A DNA stretch of 64,000 nt. Origin: CAVTSA01 sp963790575. Its GTDB lineage: Bacteria; Chloroflexota; Dormibacteria; Dormibacterales; Dormibacteraceae. A program made the position numbers and the translations under genes. The notes below the pieces were generated by a model. It was not told the DNA's origin, did no database searches, and was given only the letters and a program-made list of their open reading frames with translations. The stretch lies in NCBI GenBank assembly GCA_963790575.1, contig CAWBPD010000001.1, positions 186,001 through 250,000 of the forward strand, given 5' to 3'. Below, piece after piece: positions 58,474 through 64,000 of this stretch (positions are counted from its first letter, which is position 1; each line of letters begins with the position of its first letter).

Positions 58474-59052
58474 ATGTCTACACTGGTCGCCGTGGCAGAG
58501 AAGCCGGGGCAGGCCGCGTTCGCCGAGGAGGCCATCACTCATCTCGATGTCCTCTACCGGGGTGCGCTGCGCCTGACGCGAGACCCCGCCAAGGCCGAGG
58601 ACCTGGTGCAGGACACGTATGTCCGTGCCCTCCGGTACCAGGAGAGTTACCGGCCGGGGACGAACATGAAGGCCTGGCTCTTCGCCATCATGCGCAACCT
58701 CTTCTGGGACCGGTTCAAGGGCGGTCGTCCGGAGAGCCTTTCGCTGGACGGCGACGGTGAGCACGCCCTTTACGAGTTGGTCGAGGACGCCGGGGAGGGA
58801 CCCGAGACCGTAGCGCTGGACCAGATCGCCCGCGACGAGGTGGTCCAGGCGGTGGAGTCGTTGCCCGAGATCCACCGCGAAGTGGTGCTCCTGGTCGACG
58901 TGGAAGGCTTCCCGTACAAAGAGACGGCTGAGATCCTCGGCGTTCCGATCGGCACCGTGATGTCACGGCTCCACCGCGCACGCTCCCAGCTGCAAAAGGC
59001 GCTGGCTCCCTACGCACGCGAGTCCGGGATCATCCAAGGGGAGTCAGCATGA
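58474..59052 (+). CDS. ECF sigma factor, SigR/SigH-like
   Basis: A 192-residue extracytoplasmic-function sigma factor. Region 2 reads YRGALRLTRDPAKAEDLVQDTYVRALRYQESYRPGTNMKAWLFAIMRNLFWDRF, and region 4 reads LPEIHREVVLLVDVEGFPYKETAEILGVPIGTVMSRLHRARSQLQKAL, very close to the actinobacterial SigR/SigH group that answers thiol-oxidative stress. ATG 58474 is given. GTG 58492 preceded by TACACT at 58479-58484 would be a leaderless alternative giving MAEKPGQAAF. It overlaps its anti-sigma gene by four bases. Confidence 0.9.
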   Translation: MSTLVAVAEKPGQAAFAEEAITHLDVLYRGALRLTRDPAKAEDLVQDTYVRALRYQESYRPGTNMKAWLFAIMRNLFWDRFKGGRPESLSLDGDGEHALYELVEDAGEGPETVALDQIARDEVVQAVESLPEIHREVVLLVDVEGFPYKETAEILGVPIGTVMSRLHRARSQLQKALAPYARESGIIQGESA

Positions 59053-59270
59053 ATTGTGACGACTGTATCGAGCGACTGGATCCGTACGTCGACCGTGAGT
59101 TGACGGACGCGGAGATCGACGAGGTGCGGATGCACCTGGCCGAGTGCCCGCCCTGCGGCCACCAGGTCGAGCTCCGCAACGACTTAAAGCGCCTGGTCAA
59201 GGTGTGCCTTGAGGAGGAGCCGGGTGCCAGCCCGCAGCTCCGGCAGCGGCTCCAGCACCTCCTCGCCTGA
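59049..59270 (+). CDS. Zinc-binding anti-sigma factor, RsrA-like
   Basis: A 73-residue anti-sigma factor. It has the zinc motif His-x3-Cys-x2-Cys (HLAECPPC, near residue 31) and N-terminal Cys3 and Cys6 (MNCDDC). In RsrA-type proteins, disulfide formation ejects zinc and releases the sigma factor. The C-terminal helix LRNDLKRLVKVCLEE fits. The ATG overlaps the sigma gene, the usual order for cognate pairs. Confidence 0.88.
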   Translation: MNCDDCIERLDPYVDRELTDAEIDEVRMHLAECPPCGHQVELRNDLKRLVKVCLEEEPGASPQLRQRLQHLLA

Positions 59271-59274
59271 TACC

Positions 59275-59550
59275 GTGCCCGACCCGGCGCGACGCCGTGG
59301 CGGGACCAACCTCTCTCCCCAGGCCCGCATCCCCTGGGCCGGGGACTGGCCGGACCTTTCGCCGGTCACCATCGTCCGCCTCGAACGCTGGGTGGCGTTT
59401 CCATTGCGACCACAGGACCTGCCCCCCGCGCACCTGACGGCCGGCATTCTGGACGCCTATCCGGGCCCTTATGGCACCGGCGACACCCCCGATGCCGCCT
59501 ACCTCGATCTGGCCCGCCATCTCTCCGCCGAGCCGGATCGCCGAAGATAG
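59275..59550 (+). CDS. Small hypothetical protein
   Basis: A 91-codon frame in the gap between rsrA and thiE with a plausible composition: PDPARRRGGTNLSPQARIP, then WPDLSPVTIVRLERWVAFPLRPQDLPPAHLTAGILDAYPG and a short basic end. GTG 59275 is a guess. It fills the gap exactly, ending 4 bases before thiE. I do not recognise a family and see no motif; it could be a genuine small gene or an accident of high GC. Confidence 0.4.
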   Translation: MPDPARRRGGTNLSPQARIPWAGDWPDLSPVTIVRLERWVAFPLRPQDLPPAHLTAGILDAYPGPYGTGDTPDAAYLDLARHLSAEPDRRR

Positions 59551-59554
59551 ATGG

Positions 59555-60238
59555 GTGACCGGCGTCCCGACGACAAGCCTGCGGCTGCGGGAGGCGCGAC
59601 TCTACGCTCTGACGCCGGATGCCGAACCCGAGCGCATCCTGGAGTTGGCCGAGGCTTGGTGCGGAGCCGGCGTTGATATCCTCCAGCTCCGCCACAAGAC
59701 ACTGGGCCGAGGAGCGCTGCTGCGGCTGGCCGAGCGGCTGAGGGATATCTGCCGGCGCCAGGACGTCCTGTTCATCGTCAACGACCACCTCGACATCGCG
59801 CTGCTGAGCGGGGCCGACGGTGTCCATCTGGGTGAGGACGACCTCTCGCTCGCCGACGCGGAGAAGGCGCTCCAGAACGCGGGGTCACGCCGCATCATCG
59901 TCGGTGCTTCGGCGTCCCGCACCGAGGTGGCCCGCGCCGCCGAGCGGGCCGGAGCCGACTACCTGGGTGCCGGACCCGCGTACGCGACCCCGATCAAAGC
60001 CGAAAAGGCAGCCATGGGCCCGGACGGGGTGCGCCAGATCCAGGACGCCGTATGCATCCCGGTGTTCGCGATCGGGGGTGTCGGCCCTGCCAACGTGGAA
60101 GAGCTCAGGGCGCACGGCATCGACCGCGTGTGCGTCATCCGCGCGCTCTCCGACGTGGCCGACCCGGCCGCGGAAGCCCGGCGCCTGCGGATGCTGCTGG
60201 GCTCGGGGACCGGGCCGAAAAGGCCCGACGGACTTTGA
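59555..60238 (+). CDS. thiE: Thiamine-phosphate synthase
   Basis: Joins HMP-pyrophosphate and the thiazole phosphate to thiamine phosphate. The 227-residue TIM-barrel protein has ILQLRHKTLGRGALLRLAERLRDICR, FIVNDHLDIALLSGADGVHLGEDDL, IVGASASRTEVARAAERAGADYLGAGPAYATPIKAEKA and FAIGGVGPANVEEL. GTG 59555 gives a normal start. thiL follows after 196 bases, so the two consecutive steps are encoded together. Confidence 0.94.
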   Translation: MTGVPTTSLRLREARLYALTPDAEPERILELAEAWCGAGVDILQLRHKTLGRGALLRLAERLRDICRRQDVLFIVNDHLDIALLSGADGVHLGEDDLSLADAEKALQNAGSRRIIVGASASRTEVARAAERAGADYLGAGPAYATPIKAEKAAMGPDGVRQIQDAVCIPVFAIGGVGPANVEELRAHGIDRVCVIRALSDVADPAAEARRLRMLLGSGTGPKRPDGL

Positions 60239-60343
60239 ACGCCGATGCTGCGCTTCCAGGGCGTTGCCGGCTCCAGTGCTCGGTCATGAGGGGACGACCG
60301 CACTTCCTGCGCGCTTCGCCGGCGCCTTGCGGCCACACCACCT

Positions 60344-60389
60344 CCCACCCCACGAACCTCCGCAAGCTCCGTTCCGCGGGGACCCCGGG
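60344..60389 (+). repeat. H-element upstream of thiL
   Basis: The arms CCCCACGAAC and GTTCCGCGGGG (inner pairs GAAC / GTTC) are followed by GGGGACCCCGGG. It lies in the non-coding thiE-thiL spacer. Confidence 0.82.
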
Positions 60390-60434
60390 TGGGGCGCCCA
60401 ATCTCTCGCCGGGTTTCCGGCTCGGTCCCCAGGG

Positions 60435-61310
60435 ATGAACGAGCTCGAGCTGCTCCAGCATCTGCTGCCTCACCTGAGCCGTCGCGGCGGGGACCTACTG
60501 ATCGGAGCCGGCGAGGACGACTCCGCGGCCTGGCGCGAGCCGGACGGCTACTACACCGTCGCGACCTGCGACACCGCCGTCGAGGGTATCCATTTCGACC
60601 TCCGGCGGCAGCGGCCCGAGGACGTGGGGTGGCGCGCCCTCGCCTTCGCCCTCGGTGACCTCGCGGCCAAGGGCGCGCGACCCACCTACGGCATGGTGGC
60701 GATCTCGGTGCCCGAACGGTGGGGGGTGGAGCAGATCGAGGGCGTGTACCACGGTCTTGCCGAGCTGGCGCAGCGGGTGGGCTGCCGGCTGGTGGGCGGC
60801 GACACCTCGCGCGCGCCGAACGACGCGGTGCTCACGATCGCGCTGCTCGGCGTGGCGTCGTCCCGGCCGATCCCACGCTCCTCCGCAAGAGCCGGCTGGG
60901 CGATCGGCGTCACCGGCCCCCTAGGCGGGTCCAAGCTGACCTGGGCCCGGCCCCAGCCGCGCCTCGAGCTGGGTGTCGAGCTCTGCGCGCAAGGTCTGTG
61001 CTGCGGCGACATCTCCGACGGTCTCCTGCGCGAGCTGGACAAGTTCGCGGCCACCTCCGGGGTGGGGGCGCGACTGGAGCTGGACCAAGTGCCGAGGGTC
61101 CGCGGGGTGAGCGCGCTCGACGCCATCGCGAGCGGGGAGGAGGTGGAGCTGGTCTGCGTGGGACCGCGTCTGTCCGACGAGGTCCACCGGGTGGGCGTCC
61201 TCGAGGCGGGGGGCCGGGTGGTGGTGGTGGACTCGAAGGGTGCGGAAGTGGAGCCCCCGCGGCGCGGCTGGGACCATTTCGAACCTTCCCACCAGGGCAG
61301 CCAGGAGTGA
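60435..61310 (+). CDS. thiL: Thiamine-monophosphate kinase
   Basis: Phosphorylates thiamine phosphate to the active pyrophosphate. The 291-residue protein has LIGAGEDDSAAW, a VATCDTAVEGIHFDLRRQRPEDVGWRALAFALGDLAAKGARPTYGMVAIS block, VGGDTSRAPNDAVLTIALLG and CCGDISDGLLRELDKFAATSGVGARLELDQVP. The metal-binding Asp residues of GEDDSA and TCDTAVEG are present. It overlaps tsaE by four bases. Confidence 0.93.
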   Translation: MNELELLQHLLPHLSRRGGDLLIGAGEDDSAAWREPDGYYTVATCDTAVEGIHFDLRRQRPEDVGWRALAFALGDLAAKGARPTYGMVAISVPERWGVEQIEGVYHGLAELAQRVGCRLVGGDTSRAPNDAVLTIALLGVASSRPIPRSSARAGWAIGVTGPLGGSKLTWARPQPRLELGVELCAQGLCCGDISDGLLRELDKFAATSGVGARLELDQVPRVRGVSALDAIASGEEVELVCVGPRLSDEVHRVGVLEAGGRVVVVDSKGAEVEPPRRGWDHFEPSHQGSQE

Positions 61311-61756
61311 CCGCCCGTTCCGAGGTTGCCCTCCGCGAGGTCATCACGGTGTCCGCGGCGGAGACCGAGGCCGCCGGCGAGCGACTGGCGCGGCGGCTGG
61401 CGGCGGGTGACGTCCTCCTGCTGGAGGGGGCGCTGGGGTCGGGGAAGACAACCTTGGTCCGCGGTCTCGCGCGTGGCCTGGGCGTCGCCGGGTATGTGGC
61501 GAGCCCGACCTTTCAGCTGGTCCGCGTCTACGAGGGCGCGGTGCCGCTCGCCCACGCCGATCTCTACCGCCTCGAAGACCCGGCGGCGGCGCTGCCGGAC
61601 CTGGGCCTGGAGGACCTGCTGGACCGGGGCATTGTGGTCATCGAGTGGGGAGACCGCCTGCTCTGGCCCGGCGCGGCGCGGATCCGCCTCGAGGAGGAGG
61701 CCGAGGACCGGCGCCGGCTCCGTCTGCTGGAGGCGCCGGCGTCGTGGACCTGGTGA
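61307..61756 (+). CDS. tsaE: tRNA t6A biosynthesis ATPase TsaE
   Basis: TsaE is the ATPase of the TsaBDE complex that makes N6-threonylcarbamoyl-adenosine at position 37 of ANN-decoding tRNAs. The 149-residue protein has the P-loop EGALGSGKTTLVRGLARGLG, SPTFQLVRVYEG, HADLYRLEDPAAA and VIEWGDRLLWPGA. GTG 61307 overlaps the thiL stop. tsaB starts 13 bases before its stop. Confidence 0.95.
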   Translation: MTARSEVALREVITVSAAETEAAGERLARRLAAGDVLLLEGALGSGKTTLVRGLARGLGVAGYVASPTFQLVRVYEGAVPLAHADLYRLEDPAAALPDLGLEDLLDRGIVVIEWGDRLLWPGAARIRLEEEAEDRRRLRLLEAPASWTW

Positions 61757-62328
61757 TCGACACCTCCAGCCCTCAGACCGCCCTCGCGGTTTTGGACGCA
61801 GGCGAAGTGGTGGTGGAGCGAGTGGGAGAGCGCCTGGGCGTCGAGGCGCTGCCGGACGCGGTGGCCCGCCTGGTCGGCGAGGTGCGGCGTGTGGGCCGGG
61901 TCGCGATCACCACCGGCCCCGGGTCTTTCACGGGCCTGCGCGCCGGCGCCAGCTACGGCATCGGGCTCGCGCAGGGACTCGGCATCCAGCTGCTGGGGCT
62001 GGACACGTTCGACCTGGTCCGGGCGCTGAGCATGGTGCCGGCGAGGCCGGTGGTGGAGGCAGGTCGCGGACGGCTGTACCTCCAGACGTCCGATGGAGGG
62101 GCGGCGGTCGCCGCCGTGGACGCGGTTCCCGGCGACCTTCCCATCGTGGGATTCCTCAGCGAGCGGATCATCGAGGCCGCGCACGCGGTGGGGCTGGCGC
62201 TGGTGCCGGAGACCGCTCGGCGGGGCTTCGGGAGGGCCGCGCTTTCGGTGCTCGACCGGGCGCTTCCGCTGCCCTATGGTACGGTCAAGCTTTCGTACAT
62301 CACATCGGTGGGATCGGTTCGGGACTGA
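61744..62328 (+). CDS. tsaB: tRNA t6A biosynthesis protein TsaB
   Basis: TsaB is the ASKHA-fold partner of TsaD. The 194-residue protein starts VDLVIDTSSPQTALAVLDAGE and has the conserved TTGPGSFTGLRAGASYGIGLAQGLGI. Its second half is variable, as usual. GTG 61744 overlaps tsaE by 13 bases; the stop overlaps rimI (TGATG). Confidence 0.93.
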   Translation: MDLVIDTSSPQTALAVLDAGEVVVERVGERLGVEALPDAVARLVGEVRRVGRVAITTGPGSFTGLRAGASYGIGLAQGLGIQLLGLDTFDLVRALSMVPARPVVEAGRGRLYLQTSDGGAAVAAVDAVPGDLPIVGFLSERIIEAAHAVGLALVPETARRGFGRAALSVLDRALPLPYGTVKLSYITSVGSVRD

Positions 62329-62921
62329 TGGTGCAGGTCAGGCAGCGACTGGCGATCGAACCCATGCGGGAGGGCGACGTGCCGGTCGTCCAGGAGATCG
62401 AGCGGTTCGTGTTCTCCTCCCCTTGGCCCCGCAACGCCTACTACCGCGAGCTCAGCTCCCGCAACAATTCGTACTACGTGGTGCTCCGTCGCTACCACGA
62501 GGCGGGAGATCACGAAACGGTGGGGTACGCGGGCATGTGGCGCATGCACGAAGAGGCGCACGTGACCACCATCGGGGTGCGCCACGACCTGCACCACCAT
62601 GGCTACGGCCGCGTGCTGTTCGCGGGTCTCCTCCAGGCCGCCTACGAGATGGGCGCGAGATGGGTCACCCTGGAGGTGAGGGCGAGCAACGACAACGCGC
62701 AGAAGATGTACGAGGGGTTCGGTTTCAAGGTCATCGGGCGCCGCAAGGGCTACTACACCGACAACGGCGAGGACGCGCTGGTGATGTGGTCGGACTCGAT
62801 CTACTCGCCGCGCTTCAGGGCTGCCTTCGAGGAGAACCTGGCCAGGGTCGACTACGACGTCCGCGGGTTGCGACGGGAGCCGCCGCCGGTTCCTCAACCT
62901 CCACAGGACCCGACAGGCTGA
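62328..62921 (+). CDS. rimI: Ribosomal-protein-alanine N-acetyltransferase RimI-like
   Basis: A GNAT acetyltransferase that in E. coli acetylates the N-terminus of S18. The 197-residue protein has IEPMREGDVPVVQEIERFVFSSPWPRNAYYREL, the acetyl-CoA loop HHHGYGRVLFAGLLQAAYEMG, VTLEVRASNDNAQKMYEGFGFKVIGRRKGYYTDNGEDALVM. The C-terminal ~40 residues are extra. ATG 62328 overlaps the tsaB stop; tsaB-rimI-tsaD is a common order. Confidence 0.92.
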   Translation: MVQVRQRLAIEPMREGDVPVVQEIERFVFSSPWPRNAYYRELSSRNNSYYVVLRRYHEAGDHETVGYAGMWRMHEEAHVTTIGVRHDLHHHGYGRVLFAGLLQAAYEMGARWVTLEVRASNDNAQKMYEGFGFKVIGRRKGYYTDNGEDALVMWSDSIYSPRFRAAFEENLARVDYDVRGLRREPPPVPQPPQDPTG

Positions 62922-63904
62922 GCCACAGCTTCACGCTGGCCATCGAGTCCAGCTGCGACGAGAGCTCGGTTGCCATCCTCGAGGGGGATCGGGACATCCG
63001 GTCGAACGTGATCCACTCGCAGACTCGCCTGCACGCGCCGCACGGCGGGGTGCTGCCGGAGCTCGCCGCGCGTGACCACCTGGAGCGACTACCAGGGTTG
63101 GTCGAGACGGCGTTGGAAGAGGCCGGTGTGACTCCCGGGGAGATCGGGCTGGTCGCGGCCACACGCGGTCCTGGGCTGGCCGGCTGCCTGCTCTGCGGGG
63201 TGGGGCTGGGGGAGGGGTTGGCGGCCGCCTGGGACGTGGAGTTCCGGGGCGTCAACCATCTTTGGGGTCACGTGTATGCGGCGTTCCTCACCCAGCCCGG
63301 CCTGGAGCCGCCGCTGCTTGCCCTGGTCGTGAGCGGCGCGCACACGGACCTGGTCCTGATGCGGGGACATGGAGACTTCGTCGCTCTCGGCCGCACCCGC
63401 GACGACGCCGCCGGTGAGGCTTTCGACAAGGCGGCCCGGATGCTGGGCCTCGGCTATCCCGGCGGTCCCGCGCTGGAGCGCGCGGCGGGAGCGGGGGATC
63501 CCGGGCGCCACCCCCTGCCGCGGCCGCGGCTGCCGGGACTCGAGTTCTCATTCTCAGGGCTCAAGACCGCACTTCGGTACCGGCTCCGCGATCTTGGCGC
63601 GGCGACCACCGACCAGGTCCGCGCCGATCTCGCGGCCGCCTTCCAGGGTGCGGTGGTGGGTGTCCTGGCAGAGAAGCTGGATCTGGCTCTCCGCACCCAC
63701 CGGGTCGCAGAGGTGGTGGTGTGCGGGGGCGTGGCGGCGAACGGCCGCCTGCGCGAAGCCACCGCACGCGTGGCCGCCTCCAGGGAAGCGAGGATCACTC
63801 TGCCGCCGCTCGTCCTCTGCACCGACAACGCCGCCATGATCGGCGCCGCGGCACAGCACACGCCCACCGGGCGGCGCGCGGTCGATCCGAGCCTCGAGTG
63901 GTGA
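62918..63904 (+). CDS. tsaD: tRNA N6-adenosine threonylcarbamoyltransferase TsaD (probable CTG start)
   Basis: The catalytic subunit of t6A synthesis. The 328-residue protein has LAIESSCDESSVAILE at the N-terminus, HGGVLPELAARDHLERL, the metal-binding His pair in GVNHLWGHVYAAFL, VSGAHTDLVLM, GEAFDKAARMLGLGYPGGP and CTDNAAMIGAAAQ. No ATG, GTG or TTG lies near the conserved start. The only NTG codon there is CTG 62918, which overlaps the rimI stop as CTGA, with AGGA 9 bases upstream. Confidence 0.93.
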   Translation: MSHSFTLAIESSCDESSVAILEGDRDIRSNVIHSQTRLHAPHGGVLPELAARDHLERLPGLVETALEEAGVTPGEIGLVAATRGPGLAGCLLCGVGLGEGLAAAWDVEFRGVNHLWGHVYAAFLTQPGLEPPLLALVVSGAHTDLVLMRGHGDFVALGRTRDDAAGEAFDKAARMLGLGYPGGPALERAAGAGDPGRHPLPRPRLPGLEFSFSGLKTALRYRLRDLGAATTDQVRADLAAAFQGAVVGVLAEKLDLALRTHRVAEVVVCGGVAANGRLREATARVAASREARITLPPLVLCTDNAAMIGAAAQHTPTGRRAVDPSLEW

Positions 63905-64000
63905 TTCACTCCACGAAACTCCGCAGGCCCCCCACCCCACGAAGCCTCGCGAGCTCGGCTTCGCGGGGACCCCGGGTCCGTTACGCCCACCCCACGAGGC
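63901..64000 (+). repeat. H-element array behind tsaD (continues past the window end)
   Basis: The tsaD stop TGA is followed by a shortened H-element (CTCCACGAAACTCCGCAG), a full copy at about 63931-63976 (arms GAAGCC / GGCTTC), the joint TCCGTTACGCC and the start of a GAGGC-type copy. Position by position it matches 1081-1180. Confidence 0.82.

Overview
The window is a gene-dense, high-GC (by eye well over 65 %) bacterial chromosome segment. It carries core housekeeping genes only: I see no phage or IS transposase, no rRNA or tRNA gene and no CRISPR array. The zinc-type ribosomal proteins (S14 type Z, L33, L36, S4 with Cys motifs), an RsrA-type zinc anti-sigma factor next to a SigR-like ECF sigma factor, the actinobacterial-like RpoC coiled coil, the MEP isoprenoid genes and the fused str-S10-spc-alpha ribosomal cluster suggest a Terrabacteria lineage, most likely Chloroflexota or a relative such as Candidatus Dormibacterota. 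This placement is inference; no marker was searched. Layout: 1-3987 radA (3' end), ispD, ispF, cysS, rlmB; 4075-8549 pyruvate kinase, a PIG-L deacetylase and two paralogous lipoproteins; 8642-9733 an isocitrate/isopropylmalate-type dehydrogenase on the minus strand; 9872-14868 rpmG-secE-nusG-rplK-rplA, then dedA on the minus strand, then rplJ-rplL behind an L10 leader; 15618-23481 rpoB-rpoC with a strong terminator; 23639-27236 an accessory stretch (aldehyde dehydrogenase, VOC protein, ribokinase, VapBC-type toxin-antitoxin); 27486-49702 one ribosomal supercluster from rpsL to rpsI including fusA, tuf, secY, adk, map, infA and rpoA; 49806-58037 truA, a small membrane protein, cdaA-cdaR-glmS, an RDD membrane protein, an AcpS-NnrD fusion and alr; 58474-63904 sigR-rsrA, thiE, thiL and the tsaE-tsaB-rimI-tsaD tRNA t6A cluster. 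The genes are packed with 1-4 base overlaps of the NTGA type and often start with GTG or TTG. The unusual content is in three repeat systems that thread through these genes. (1) A ~40-bp hairpin element (here 'H-element', about 16 copies) whose stem arms covary between copies, which has no stop codon in any of six frames, and which lies in frame in L4 (twice), L22, L29, S17, L3, L5, L30 and the zinc loop of adenylate kinase. (2) Twelve 'D42' elements: pairs of short palindromes whose sequence differs between classes but whose centre-to-centre distance is nearly always 42 bp (41-43). (3) Three copies of a ~300-440-bp non-coding 'L-element' with covarying hairpins, each abutting a D42 element, located at 3' ends of operons. 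Together these look like an undescribed family of structured repeats that enters operon junctions and protein-coding genes. Their function and mechanism of spread are unknown.
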